From: an uncultured Pelagibacteraceae bacterium
GTDB taxonomy: Bacteria; Pseudomonadota; Alphaproteobacteria; Pelagibacterales; Pelagibacteraceae
Direction of reading: 5' to 3'
Length of the DNA: 64,000 nucleotides
NCBI GenBank assembly: GCA_902524345.1
Contig: CABZCX010000001.1
Coordinates: 377,001-441,000 of the forward strand
The notes under the pieces were generated by a model that was given only the letters and a program-made list of their open reading frames with translations, had not been told where the DNA came from and searched no databases. The position numbers and the translations under genes were made by a program. Numbering within the stretch: the stretch's first letter is position 1; every line of letters begins with the position of its first letter. Positions 1-8,924 of the stretch are shown here, in pieces.

Positions 1-417
1 GACGTAAAAGATTGTAACTCGGATGTTATAAAAGATGTAATGGCTGAAATAAAAAATAACACTTTTAAAATTGATAAAAATGACTTAGATAAAATCAAAA
101 AGAATTTTATATCTGAAATGCTTGATGAAAACGAAACTGTTGAAATGATAAAAACTATCAATGATGAACATCAGATGGTAGTTGATCCGCATACCGCAGT
201 GGGTATTGGTGCTGTGCGAAAATTGAGATTGGAAAAAAATTGTGTTGTATTATCAACTGCACATCCATGTAAATTTCCAAAAGCAATAGAAGATGCAATT
301 TCAAAAACTGAAAATTTACCAGATAGTCTGAAATACGTTAATGACAGAAAAGAAAAATTTGAACTTCTATCAAATGATATTGAAAAAGTTAAAAAATATG
401 TGATGAATTCAATATGA
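1..417 (+). CDS. thrC: Threonine synthase, C-terminal part (5' end outside window)
   Basis: The frame is open from base 1, so the gene begins upstream of the window and only about 138 C-terminal residues are seen. Threonine synthase is the PLP enzyme that converts O-phosphohomoserine to threonine. The visible part carries the family's C-terminal signature: a DPHTAVG stretch followed by LSTAHPCKFP (family consensus L-S-T-A-H-P-A-K-F-P). An internal ATG at 40 is not a real start. The stop overlaps the next gene's ATG by 4 bp (ATGA). A homoserine kinase gene (thrB) lies nearby on the other strand. Confidence 0.9.
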   Translation, partial: DVKDCNSDVIKDVMAEIKNNTFKIDKNDLDKIKKNFISEMLDENETVEMIKTINDEHQMVVDPHTAVGIGAVRKLRLEKNCVVLSTAHPCKFPKAIEDAISKTENLPDSLKYVNDRKEKFELLSNDIEKVKKYVMNSI

Positions 418-902
418 AACTTAAAATAAAAGACCAACTACCAGACACAGAAGTTTTTCAACTTGTTGATGGAGAACCACAAAAAAACAAATTAAGAGAA
501 ATTATTGGTAATGGTAAAATTATTTTGTTTGGTTTACCTGGGGCATTTACATCAACTTGCTCTAAACTTCATCTTCCAGGCTTTGTGGCAAATGCAGATA
601 AAATTAAAGCAAAAGGAATAGAACAAATATTTTGTCTATCTGTCAACGATCCTTATGTAATGAATGGTTGGGGAGAGATAAATAATACTACAGGTAAAAT
701 AAAAATGTTATCTGATCCTTATTTGTTATTCACAAAAGCAATTGGTGCAGAAGTTGATCGTAATGCAAAAGGAATGGGGATTAGATCAAATCGTTATTTA
801 ATAGTAATTGAAAATTTCACAGTTGTTAATATTCACGAAGAAAAAGAGACTAAAGAGTGTGGTTTAACTTCCGCGGAAAATTTATTAAATAATTTACTAT
901 AA
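414..902 (+). CDS. Peroxiredoxin (Prx5/AhpE-like redoxin family)
   Basis: The 162-residue protein fits a Prx5-type thiol peroxidase that reduces hydrogen peroxide and organic hydroperoxides in the cytoplasm. The peroxidatic motif PGAFTSTCSKLHLPG lies near residues 43-57, with the catalytic Cys in the T-x-x-C context. FCLSVNDPYVMNGWG, typical of the subfamily, follows. The start overlaps the thrC stop by 4 bp, so translation is probably coupled. A hairpin lies just after the stop. The electron donor cannot be read from the sequence. Confidence 0.9.
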   Translation: MKLKIKDQLPDTEVFQLVDGEPQKNKLREIIGNGKIILFGLPGAFTSTCSKLHLPGFVANADKIKAKGIEQIFCLSVNDPYVMNGWGEINNTTGKIKMLSDPYLLFTKAIGAEVDRNAKGMGIRSNRYLIVIENFTVVNIHEEKETKECGLTSAENLLNNLL

Positions 903-905
903 GTT

Positions 906-924
906 ATGCGCTTTCCAAGCGCAT
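906..924. terminator. Hairpin between convergent genes, possible bidirectional terminator
   Basis: ATGCGCTT and AAGCGCAT form a perfect 8-bp stem around a 3-base loop. It sits in the 25-bp gap between the peroxiredoxin gene (+) and rnhA (-), whose ends converge here. There is no strong T-tract on either side, so termination is inferred from position and stem quality. Confidence 0.5.
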
Positions 925-927
925 GCT

Positions 928-1350
928 TTAATTGTTTGCTGCCGATCTTGCAAGTAAATCTACTTCATTATTTAACTCATCAGTAGAATGTGCTTTTACC
1001 CAATTCCAACTTATTTCAAATTCATTATTTAAAAGATCTAACTCTAACCAAAGTTCTTTATTTTTTACATCTTGTTTGTTTGCTGTTTTCCATCCATTTT
1101 TTTTCCAATTGTGAACCCATTCTGTTATTCCAGATTTCACGTACTTGGAATCTGTAAAAATTTGAACTTTACTACCTTTTGGAATTTTTTTAAGAGCTTG
1201 TATAGGCGCTAACAATTCCATCTGATTATTCGTAGTATCTTTTTTATTTCCTTTTATTTCAATTTTTTTTCCATCATCTAATATTATTGCCGCCCAACCA
1301 CCTCTACCTGGGTTTTCTATACAAGAACCGTCTGTGTATATCTTAATCAT
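928..1350 (-). CDS. rnhA: Ribonuclease HI
   Basis: RNase HI degrades the RNA strand of RNA-DNA hybrids. The 140-residue product has the catalytic carboxylates in the right order: IYTDGSC at the N-terminus (Asp), NNQMELLAP (Glu), IFTDSKYV (Asp), and the C-terminal KAHS...NNEVDLLAR (His loop and last Asp). The length is normal for a single-domain enzyme. Its ATG shares one base with the thrB stop, and it is the last gene of the minus-strand chain from crtI. Confidence 0.95.
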   Translation of the reverse strand: MIKIYTDGSCIENPGRGGWAAIILDDGKKIEIKGNKKDTTNNQMELLAPIQALKKIPKGSKVQIFTDSKYVKSGITEWVHNWKKNGWKTANKQDVKNKELWLELDLLNNEFEISWNWVKAHSTDELNNEVDLLARSAANN

Positions 1351-2315
1351 TAACTTAAGTAATCTTTATAGGTTTTTAAATTATTATGTATTACTAATTT
1401 TTGATAATACTCTCTAGGATCTTTGATATTAATTAATGCTGTTTTAGGAGTATTTGTATAGTCATAAAGTCTGGTTAAAAAATATCTCATTGCCGCACCA
1501 CGGCATAGAATATTTATTGATCTCTTTTCTTTTTTAGTAATTTTTTTTACACTTTCGTAACCTTTGATTAAATTCTTGATCTTTCTTTTATTAATTCTAA
1601 ATCTTGATTTATTTTTATCAAAACATAAAGCATTTATGCAAATAGCAATCTCATACATAAAATAATCATTAGCTGCAAAATAAAAATCAATTATGCCAGA
1701 AAGTTTTTTACCTTTAAAAAAAATATTATCTATAAATAGATCTCCATGAATAATACCTTGAGGTAATTTTTTTGGCCATTTATCTTTTATATCTTTAAAA
1801 TTATCTTTTAAAAACTTTTCTAAGTTACTAAATTTTTGAGACTTAAATTTAATACTATTTAATAGAGGATTAAGATTTTTAATACCCATCGAGTTTTTTC
1901 TGTATAGTTTTAGCTTTTTTGTAGATAGGTGTATTTGCGCAATTGTTTTACCAATATCAAAACAATTCTTAAGATTAAGCTTTTTTTTATCTTTTCCGTC
2001 AAGAAAAGTTACGACACAAGATACTTTGTTTTTAACCTTGATTAGATAATTTCCTCGATTATTTTTAAGAGGTTTAGGGCAACTAATATTTAGATTACTT
2101 AATTGATCCATTAATTTCATAAAAAAAGGTATCTCTTTTTTCACAACTCTTTTTTCAAAAATTGTAAGAATAAACTTTTTATTTTTTGATCTGAGTAAAT
2201 AATTAGTGTTTTCAATACCTTGTTTTATTCCTTTAAAACTTTGAAAATTTTCAAAATTAAATTCTCTATTTATAGATTTTAAATCACTCCTATTAATCTT
2301 GGTATAGACAGCCAT
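1350..2315 (-). CDS. thrB: Homoserine kinase, APH-fold (ThrB type II)
   Basis: The 321-residue protein has an aminoglycoside phosphotransferase-like kinase fold. The catalytic loop is GIIHGDLFIDNIFF (HGDxxxxN), followed by SGIIDFYFAAND, the metal-binding Asp motif. This is the form of homoserine kinase that many alphaproteobacteria use, and it would supply O-phosphohomoserine to the threonine synthase at the window's left edge. It abuts ispH (stop at 2316) and overlaps rnhA by one base. A related small-molecule kinase is the alternative, but the thrC neighbourhood favours ThrB. Confidence 0.85.
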   Translation of the reverse strand: MAVYTKINRSDLKSINREFNFENFQSFKGIKQGIENTNYLLRSKNKKFILTIFEKRVVKKEIPFFMKLMDQLSNLNISCPKPLKNNRGNYLIKVKNKVSCVVTFLDGKDKKKLNLKNCFDIGKTIAQIHLSTKKLKLYRKNSMGIKNLNPLLNSIKFKSQKFSNLEKFLKDNFKDIKDKWPKKLPQGIIHGDLFIDNIFFKGKKLSGIIDFYFAANDYFMYEIAICINALCFDKNKSRFRINKRKIKNLIKGYESVKKITKKEKRSINILCRGAAMRYFLTRLYDYTNTPKTALINIKDPREYYQKLVIHNNLKTYKDYLS

Positions 2316-3266
2316 TTAATTTAATTTTTTAGGTACTTTGAAAACAACTTCTTCTCTGATTATTTCAACCTCGTCTATGGACACTGTAAATTTTTTTTTT
2401 AAACTCTCTATGAAATTTTCTACAAGAATTTCTGGTGCAGAGGCTCCGGAAGAAATCCCTACAGTATTAGATTTTTCAATTAAATCATAAGGTATTTCAC
2501 TTTGTGAGTGAATAAGATGAGCATTGTTACAACCTGATTTTTTTGCAACCTCAACAAGTCTCACTGAATTTGAGGAATTTCTACTTCCAATTACAAAAAA
2601 CACATCGCAATTTTTTGCAATATTTTTTACAGCCATCTGTCTATTTGTCGTTGCATAACATATATCTTCTTTATGTGGCTCTCTAATACCAGGAAATCTA
2701 TCTTTTAAAATACTAATTATACTTCTTGTATCATCTACTGATAAGGTTGTTTGAGTTACATAAGCTAATTTTTTTTCTTTAAATTCATATTTTTTTGCTT
2801 CATCTTCATCTTGAATAAGATCTATCGAACCTACTGGTAATTGTCCCATTGTTCCAACAACTTCAGGATGGTTCTGGTGTCCAATCAAAATTAAGTGATA
2901 ACCTGATTTGTGAAGATTTTCAGCTTCGCGATGAACTTTCGACACTAAAGGACAAGTAGCATCCACATATGTCATTTTGTAACTTTCAGCTTCATAGGGA
3001 ACTTTTTTCGGAACCCCGTGCGCAGAAAAAATTACAGGTCTAGTTTTATCTTTAATTTCTTCAAGCTCCTCAACAAATATAGCCCCTTTCTTTTTTAAAT
3101 CGTCAACTACAAATTTATTATGAACAATTTCATGTCGAACGTAAACTGGCACACCGTATTTTTTAATGGCTTTTTCAACAATTTCAATAGCTCTCTCTAC
3201 ACCTGCACAAAATCCTCTTGGCGCAGATAGTAAAATTTTTATTTCTTTATTTTTCATTTTTTTCAA
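2316..3266 (-). CDS. ispH: 4-hydroxy-3-methylbut-2-enyl diphosphate reductase
   Basis: IspH is the [4Fe-4S] enzyme that forms IPP and DMAPP in the last step of the MEP isoprenoid pathway. The three cluster cysteines are recognisable in PRGFCAGVERA, DATCPLVSKVH and ICYATTNRQ. At 316 residues it is full length. The start could be either of two close ATGs (3266 or 3257). It overlaps the end of blh by up to 20 bp and directly follows the carotenoid genes. It would therefore supply the C5 precursors used by the pathway encoded just upstream. Confidence 0.95.
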   Translation of the reverse strand: MKKMKNKEIKILLSAPRGFCAGVERAIEIVEKAIKKYGVPVYVRHEIVHNKFVVDDLKKKGAIFVEELEEIKDKTRPVIFSAHGVPKKVPYEAESYKMTYVDATCPLVSKVHREAENLHKSGYHLILIGHQNHPEVVGTMGQLPVGSIDLIQDEDEAKKYEFKEKKLAYVTQTTLSVDDTRSIISILKDRFPGIREPHKEDICYATTNRQMAVKNIAKNCDVFFVIGSRNSSNSVRLVEVAKKSGCNNAHLIHSQSEIPYDLIEKSNTVGISSGASAPEILVENFIESLKKKFTVSIDEVEIIREEVVFKVPKKLN

Positions 3267-4182
3267 TCAAATATTCGAGCAATATATGCGGAAAAGTTAA
3301 AGACGCCAAACCTATAAATATTAATTTCAAAATTGCACTGTCTAAATTGTAATTATTATTTAAAAAATAAAGACCTATTAAACAAAAAATACTAGTTAGG
3401 ATAGTTAAAGGGGTAGCTTTTTTAATAAAAACTAAAAGTCCATTCTTTAAACTTTCTTGATCAAGTTCAGTCATTAATGAAATACTATGTCTTATAGAAT
3501 GTAAAAAACAAAAATAAATTGTGAAGGCTATTAAAGGAGAGAAATGCATATTAATGATTATTATCGAGAAGTAATCAAAAAAAATTGTAAATTTCTTTAA
3601 CTCAAATTTTTGGAAAAATAAAATAATGCTAGATAATGCGCTTAACACAATCCCAATTATCAAAAAATTATTATTTTCGATCACATTTAAACTTTGATAA
3701 AACGACTCATTTTCGATTAATAGTAATTTGAATATAGAAACGGTTTCATTAAAATTAAAATACAGTGGTGCCAATATTACTAAAGATCCTTTAAGAAAAA
3801 ATAAAAATTGATTTAAATATGAATTATTATCAATTAGAAATTGAGTATCTTCTTTTCCAAAATGAAATGAGGCAACAATTAAAAAAGCAATAAGCACTAC
3901 TGTTGGTAAAAGTACCCAAAGAATTATAATTGTTACTGCCAGCAGAAAATAGGATGTATAAAAAGTAATTATATTATTTATTTGGAAAATTTTTAGAAGC
4001 TTCCTTCCCTTTATATGATCCAAAGAACCATGTGATACACCAATTATTAAAATTAATAATAAACAAATTAATGGAGAAATACTTAGATTGTAAGCTTTTA
4101 TAAACGGTAGAGAAACAATATTACAAAATAAAAAAAAAATAAAAGAATGTTTAAAGTTAATTTTCTTAATCTGTATAGTCAT
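3247..4182 (-). CDS. blh: Brp/Blh-type beta-carotene 15,15'-dioxygenase
   Basis: Blh is an integral membrane, iron-dependent enzyme that cleaves beta-carotene into two retinal molecules, the rhodopsin chromophore. The protein (about 311 residues) is almost wholly hydrophobic with several membrane spans. It carries the family's His motifs GVSHGSLDH, SFHFGKED and HSIRHS. The ATG at 4182 is preferred over an upstream TTG. It follows crtY with no usable gap. Retinal production implies a rhodopsin elsewhere in the genome; none is in this window. Confidence 0.92.
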   Translation of the reverse strand: MTIQIKKINFKHSFIFFLFCNIVSLPFIKAYNLSISPLICLLLILIIGVSHGSLDHIKGRKLLKIFQINNIITFYTSYFLLAVTIIILWVLLPTVVLIAFLIVASFHFGKEDTQFLIDNNSYLNQFLFFLKGSLVILAPLYFNFNETVSIFKLLLIENESFYQSLNVIENNNFLIIGIVLSALSSIILFFQKFELKKFTIFFDYFSIIIINMHFSPLIAFTIYFCFLHSIRHSISLMTELDQESLKNGLLVFIKKATPLTILTSIFCLIGLYFLNNNYNLDSAILKLIFIGLASLTFPHILLEYLIEKNEK

Positions 4183-4188
4183 TATCAA

Positions 4189-5256
4189 TTAGTCAAATAA
4201 AGCTTTAATAAATATCAATTTTGGCATTTTAAAAATTATACTTAAATCTTCTAAAAAATTACTTTTATTTGATAGAAATTTTATAACAGTCTTTGGTGAA
4301 GTCTTAAACATCTTAAAAAATACATCAGACATTTTTTCAGGATTTTTTTTAAGAACGCGTAAAAAAATTTCATCCAAAAATTTGTATTTTCTATCTATTT
4401 CAAATTTTTTAGCATTTGAAATATTATCAATATTCTCTCTAATATACTTGCTGTGTTCTTGTATATTTAAAAAAGTATATCCAGTGCTTAATCTTGTCAT
4501 TCCACCAGCTGTTCCAATATTAATTTTATTTTTTTCGTTTTTATTTAATGGATAAAACAAGGGTATTGCTCCCTCTTCTTTATATGTAATTTCATAATTT
4601 TTAATTTTCAAATTATTTTTAATGTAATTGTTGATTTGATTTTCATAATCTTTTTGTGAATTGTCATTCATTTTTGATAACCAAGTTGTTTCTACTAAAG
4701 CTCTATTTTTTGCGTATGGTAATGTATAAAAAAAATGTACGCTTTCTCTTTGTTCACAATCAAAATCCATAAGGTTAAAAATTTTTTCGTCGAAAATATC
4801 GTTCTCTGTTTTTATTTCTACACCACAAAAATGTTGCCAAAGATTTAGATGGTTTTTTTTGATATTTGGCACACTATTAAAAACCAAAGAATTTTGCGTA
4901 TTAATCTCTTCTATATTTTTAAAAAAGAAAATATTTTCATTTTTTTTTAGTTTGTTTTTAATTTTTTCATAAAATAAACCACTATCAATACTTTGATATG
5001 GAAAATTTTTACATTCTAAATAATTTGTTTTACCTGGTATGTTAACTGAAAAATTATCCCAATTTTTTTTTACACAATCGTCAAAATTGTGAGGTGCTAC
5101 TTTCCAAAAAGACCAAGTCTTATCTCGTTTATATTCCTTCCTTGGTTCAATAATTGCTAAAGTTTTATCTTTTAATTTTTCATGAATTTCTAACTCATAA
5201 GCAAGAGATAATCCTGCACAACCACCACCTATAATTACATAATCAAATTCTTTCAT
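4189..5256 (-). CDS. crtY: Lycopene beta-cyclase (CrtY type)
   Basis: The 355-residue flavoprotein begins with a Rossmann dinucleotide-binding motif (DYVIIGGGCAGLSLA) and contains the CrtY-type segments SFWKVAPHNF and GTAGGMTRLSTGYTF. It would cyclise both ends of lycopene to give beta-carotene, the substrate of the next gene's product. It overlaps crtB by 14 bp and abuts blh, consistent with one transcript. The pathway assignment rests on motifs plus position. Confidence 0.9.
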   Translation of the reverse strand: MKEFDYVIIGGGCAGLSLAYELEIHEKLKDKTLAIIEPRKEYKRDKTWSFWKVAPHNFDDCVKKNWDNFSVNIPGKTNYLECKNFPYQSIDSGLFYEKIKNKLKKNENIFFFKNIEEINTQNSLVFNSVPNIKKNHLNLWQHFCGVEIKTENDIFDEKIFNLMDFDCEQRESVHFFYTLPYAKNRALVETTWLSKMNDNSQKDYENQINNYIKNNLKIKNYEITYKEEGAIPLFYPLNKNEKNKINIGTAGGMTRLSTGYTFLNIQEHSKYIRENIDNISNAKKFEIDRKYKFLDEIFLRVLKKNPEKMSDVFFKMFKTSPKTVIKFLSNKSNFLEDLSIIFKMPKLIFIKALFD

Positions 5257-6094
5257 TTAAATTTATTTCCTCATTTATCAGAATGTGATCATGTTGAATT
5301 TGATCTTCGTTTTTATTAATTAAAAATAAACTGATTAAGTCAAAAATTGACAGAAAAGTCTCCAATACTTTTTCAATGTTTGAGACATAAATCTTCCCTG
5401 ATCTTAGGTAGTTCTCTAAGTTTTTTTTTTTTAAAATTTTATATCCTATTTTTCTATACACTCTTCTAGCAACTAATATAGAAAAACGGAAACTTATTGG
5501 TATGCTTTTTATTGCATAAAAAGAATCTTGATAATATCGGTTCGCAAGATTGACAGTAGAGGAGATCTTTTCAAAATTTTCCTCAATATAAAATCTATTA
5601 TTTTTTGAGTCTTCTAAGACATCTCTAGATATATTTGTTAATTGCATTGCTATTCCTAAATCAATAGCTGACTTGAGAGAATTTTTTTTTGTTACATTTA
5701 AAATTTTTGCCATCATTAAACCTACAGTCCCAGCTACTCTATATGAATAAATTAATAAGTCTTTTTTTGAATTTATTTCAACTTTTTCTTTAATATCTGA
5801 TCTAATACCAGCCAATAAATCTTGAACTATTTTTATGGATATGTTGAATTCCTCCATGATACCCCACATATTCTTTATAATAAGGTTGTCAAATTTTTTT
5901 TGATTAAATTCATTTTCAAATTCAGCAAATTTTTTTTCTTTGACCTCTATCTCGTCATTATCGTCTGCAATATTGTCTGCAACTCTACAAAAATCATATA
6001 ATACAGAACATTTTTTAAGTGTTTCCCTTGGTAAAAAAAAACCGGCCCAGCTAAATGACTTAGCATAAACAGACAAGTAACTTTTATCAGACAT
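5243..6094 (-). CDS. crtB: Phytoene synthase
   Basis: The 283-residue protein belongs to the squalene/phytoene synthase family, which joins two geranylgeranyl diphosphates to phytoene. The two Asp-rich metal-binding regions are visible: CRVADNIADDND near residue 40 and TNISRDVLEDSKNNRFYI near residue 155. Start and stop codons interlock with crtI (shared base at 6094) and crtY. No geranylgeranyl diphosphate synthase (crtE) is in the window, so its substrate must come from a gene elsewhere. Confidence 0.92.
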   Translation of the reverse strand: MSDKSYLSVYAKSFSWAGFFLPRETLKKCSVLYDFCRVADNIADDNDEIEVKEKKFAEFENEFNQKKFDNLIIKNMWGIMEEFNISIKIVQDLLAGIRSDIKEKVEINSKKDLLIYSYRVAGTVGLMMAKILNVTKKNSLKSAIDLGIAMQLTNISRDVLEDSKNNRFYIEENFEKISSTVNLANRYYQDSFYAIKSIPISFRFSILVARRVYRKIGYKILKKKNLENYLRSGKIYVSNIEKVLETFLSIFDLISLFLINKNEDQIQHDHILINEEINLNERI

Positions 6095-7554
6095 TATAAA
6101 ATTTTATCTAATACTTTAGCTGAGGATAGAACGCCAGGCACACCAGCCCCTGGATGTGTTCCAGCTCCAACAAAATAAAGTCCATCGTATATTTCAGATT
6201 TATTATGAAATCTAAAATAAGCAGATTGTGTAAATTTTGGTTGAATTGAGAAGCCCGATCCATATTTTGTATTTAAGTCTTTCTCAAAATAGTCTGGTGT
6301 CAAATAAAAATCTTCAACAATATTTTCTCTTAAGTTTGGCATAAGATCTTTTTCCATTTTTTCAATTACTAAATTTTTCATCTTTTCTCCCTGAATAGAC
6401 CAATTAATTTTAGATTGATTATTGGGAACTGGAACAAGAACGTAAAAACAATCTTGTCCAGCAGGAGCCATAGTTTTATCAGTAGCAGAGGGTCTATGAA
6501 GATAATAACTTATATCATCATTTAATTTTTTATTCTCAAATATGTCATCAAGATGTTCTTTATACTTATTTCCAAATTTTATTGTGTGATGTTCAACGTT
6601 TTGGTAAGTTTTTTTTGTTCCAAAATAATATACAAATAATCCCATAGAGTATTCCATCCTTCCCCTTTTCCATTTGAACATCATTGAATTTTTTGTGTTT
6701 CCATTAAGCAACTTTTCGTAAACTGCAGGTGGATCGGCATTGCAAATAACATTATCAGCTAAAATATTAGTATCATTATCAAGTCTGACACCAGTTATTT
6801 TATTTCCATTTGAAATAATTTTTTCTACTTCATGGCCCTTTATAATTTTAATATCAACTTCGTTCATTAGTTTCTCAAAACCTTTAATAATATTACCTGT
6901 CCCACCCATCGAGTAATGAATTCCCCATTTTTTCTCTAAATATAAAATTAGTCCATAAATAGAAGTAGTTGTAAAAGGATTTCCCCCAACTAAAAGAGGA
7001 TGCATGCTTAAAATTCTTCTTAGTTTTTCATTTTTTATAAAAGATGAAACTAATGAATAAACTGATTTATAACTTTTAAGTTTTAGAAGTGAAGGAAGTT
7101 GCCGCATCATAAAAAAAGGTTTATCAAAAGGAACGTCCGCAAGTTCTAAAAAACCCTTGTCAAAAATTTTTTTTGTAAAACTTACTAATTTTTCATATCC
7201 CTCAACATCATCTTTACTAATTTCTGCAATTTGTTTTTTCATTTCAGTTTCATCACCTGAGTAGTTAAATTTTGAGTTATCTTCAAAAATAAATTGATAC
7301 CAAATTTTAAGAGGGGAAAGTTCTATGTAATTTTTTGGGTCTTTTTTAAATAATTTGAATAATTCATCAATTAAATAGGGTGCAGTAATAACGGTGGGTC
7401 CACCATCGTAAGTGAAACCATTTTTTTTAAAAACTCTTGCTCTCCCACCAAGATCAGGATGTTTTTCAACTAATGTTACTTGATGACCCTTAGCTTTTAA
7501 TCTTAGAGCTGCAGCAATACCACCAAAACCCGAGCCAATCACAATAGAATTCAT
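6094..7554 (-). CDS. crtI: Phytoene desaturase
   Basis: CrtI is an FAD-dependent enzyme that converts phytoene to lycopene. The 486-residue protein starts with VIGSGFGGIAAALRL and the following GGRARVF, both FAD-binding. It ends with the carotenoid-desaturase signature FVGAGTHPGAGVPGVLSSAKV. It is the first gene of the crtI-crtB-crtY-blh-ispH-thrB-rnhA chain. Only 41 bp separate it from atpF upstream; an AT-rich TATAAA in that gap might be a promoter, but read-through from the ATP synthase genes is equally possible. Confidence 0.94.
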   Translation of the reverse strand: MNSIVIGSGFGGIAAALRLKAKGHQVTLVEKHPDLGGRARVFKKNGFTYDGGPTVITAPYLIDELFKLFKKDPKNYIELSPLKIWYQFIFEDNSKFNYSGDETEMKKQIAEISKDDVEGYEKLVSFTKKIFDKGFLELADVPFDKPFFMMRQLPSLLKLKSYKSVYSLVSSFIKNEKLRRILSMHPLLVGGNPFTTTSIYGLILYLEKKWGIHYSMGGTGNIIKGFEKLMNEVDIKIIKGHEVEKIISNGNKITGVRLDNDTNILADNVICNADPPAVYEKLLNGNTKNSMMFKWKRGRMEYSMGLFVYYFGTKKTYQNVEHHTIKFGNKYKEHLDDIFENKKLNDDISYYLHRPSATDKTMAPAGQDCFYVLVPVPNNQSKINWSIQGEKMKNLVIEKMEKDLMPNLRENIVEDFYLTPDYFEKDLNTKYGSGFSIQPKFTQSAYFRFHNKSEIYDGLYFVGAGTHPGAGVPGVLSSAKVLDKIL

Positions 7555-7595
7555 CTTGATAATTTTATAGTTTTTTTAAAAAAATTGTAAGAAAA

Positions 7596-8093
7596 TTATG
7601 AATTAATTTTTTTTAATTCTTCTTTAGTCTCTTCTAAATTTTTTTGAAATAAATTATCGAGTTTAGACTTATCAACGGATGTGGTAATAATCTTTTTAAC
7701 AGAGTCTACTGCGATTTTTACTGATGCATCCTTTATTTCTTTAATCGCTGCCTCTTTCATTTGGACTATTTTGTTTTCAGCAGACGCTTTTTTTATTTCT
7801 GAAGATTTATGAAATTTTTCATTTAGTTCTATTATTAATTTATCACTATCTTTTTTAGCCTGTTCCAAAATTTCATTTTTTACGGATTGTGCAGTATTAA
7901 GTTTATTTTGAGCGCTAATTAATAAATTTTTTGCTTCCTTTCTAAGCTTTTCGCTTTCATCAATCTCATTCTTTATATCAGTAATTAGTTTATTAAGAAT
8001 TTCATTTACTTTCTGTGGTACCTTTAAATAAACAAGTGCACCAAAAAAGATGAAAAAGGAAACGGCTACCCAGAATGTTGAATCAATTACCAT
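7596..8093 (-). CDS. atpF: F0F1 ATP synthase subunit b
   Basis: This is the peripheral stalk subunit, with one N-terminal membrane span (FWVAVSFFIFFGALVYL) followed by a long charged helix (about 130 residues) as in all b subunits. Three in-frame starts exist. The ATG at 8093 is chosen because it places the membrane span right after the N-terminus and has a GGAAG ribosome site 8 bases upstream. An ATG at 8108 is the alternative. It overlaps the b' gene by 11 bp. Confidence 0.9.
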   Translation of the reverse strand: MVIDSTFWVAVSFFIFFGALVYLKVPQKVNEILNKLITDIKNEIDESEKLRKEAKNLLISAQNKLNTAQSVKNEILEQAKKDSDKLIIELNEKFHKSSEIKKASAENKIVQMKEAAIKEIKDASVKIAVDSVKKIITTSVDKSKLDNLFQKNLEETKEELKKINS

Positions 8094-8673
8094 AATATTT
8101 GCTTCCATTTTTTTTGAAAAGATCATCAACAATAGCTGAAATACTACTGTTATTTATTTCGGCTCCTATTAAATTTTTGAGTATTTCTGAAGATGTCTCA
8201 ATCGCAATTTTATTTATTTTTTGAGGAGCACTTTTTCTGAGCTGATCAATCTCATTTTCAGCTTTTTTTATTTCTTCATCAATTTGTTTTTCTAATAAAT
8301 CTCTTTTAACATTAATTGTCTTTAATGTTTTTTCTCTAGTATCATTAAAAAAATTTTTCGACTCAAGCTTACTTTTTGAAATTATATCATCATATTCTTT
8401 GAGTTTTAATTCACTGTCTTTTCTCTGGTTATCCGCAGCCTCAATGTTTTCTTGTATTTGAGATTTTCTTAATTCCAGGTTTGCACTAATCTTTGGTAAT
8501 ATAAGATTTGATAAAACGATATACAAAGTACCAAAAACCAATGTAAGCCAAAAAACCTGAGAAATCCAAAATTCAGGATCTAATTGAGGCATACCACCAC
8601 TTTCAGCTGCAAAAACCTCTTTTGAAAAAAAGAGGTATAAAAATATTAACTGAAAAAAAAATTTTTTAATCAT
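8083..8673 (-). CDS. atpF2: F0F1 ATP synthase subunit b' (second stalk subunit)
   Basis: The 196-residue protein has a hydrophobic leader (residues 3-22) and then QLDPEFWISQVFWLTLVFGTLYIVL, a second hydrophobic segment typical of b' subunits of alphaproteobacteria and phototrophs, followed by a long coiled-coil helix. With b it would form a heterodimeric stator. The ATG at 8673 is preferred over the TTG one codon upstream. It lies two bases after the atpE gap and overlaps atpF. Confidence 0.9.
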   Translation of the reverse strand: MIKKFFFQLIFLYLFFSKEVFAAESGGMPQLDPEFWISQVFWLTLVFGTLYIVLSNLILPKISANLELRKSQIQENIEAADNQRKDSELKLKEYDDIISKSKLESKNFFNDTREKTLKTINVKRDLLEKQIDEEIKKAENEIDQLRKSAPQKINKIAIETSSEILKNLIGAEINNSSISAIVDDLFKKNGSKYYGN

Positions 8674-8678
8674 CAAAT

Positions 8679-8906
8679 TTAAAATGCAAATAGAATGATT
8701 AATGCAACTACAAGACCAAACAATCCAGTTGCTTCCGCTAGAGCAAATCCTAAAAGCAAGTTAGGAAATTGTTTTTGTGCCGCAGAAGGGTTTCTCATTG
8801 CACCAGAAAGATAATTTCCAAAAATTATCCCGATTCCGACACCGGCACCAGCTAAAGCGATTGCCGCTAAACCTGCTCCGATCATTTTTGCTGCTTCTAA
8901 TTCCAT
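8679..8906 (-). CDS. atpE: F0F1 ATP synthase subunit c
   Basis: The 75-residue proteolipid forms the rotor ring. It shows two membrane helices: the glycine-rich first (AGAGVGIGIIFG) and the second carrying the proton-binding carboxylate Glu58 in FALAEATGLFG. The polar loop RNPSA between the helices is the usual F1-contact loop. No extra sodium-ligand pattern is obvious, so a proton-driven enzyme is expected. It lies 18 bp after atpB, with a GAGG-like ribosome site in front. Confidence 0.95.
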   Translation of the reverse strand: MELEAAKMIGAGLAAIALAGAGVGIGIIFGNYLSGAMRNPSAAQKQFPNLLLGFALAEATGLFGLVVALIILFAF

Positions 8907-8924
8907 TATATCCTCCTTTGTAAG

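Noticed and set aside
171-437. 88-residue minus-strand ORF over thrC
   Set aside because: It is antisense to clearly conserved threonine synthase sequence, with no motif of its own.
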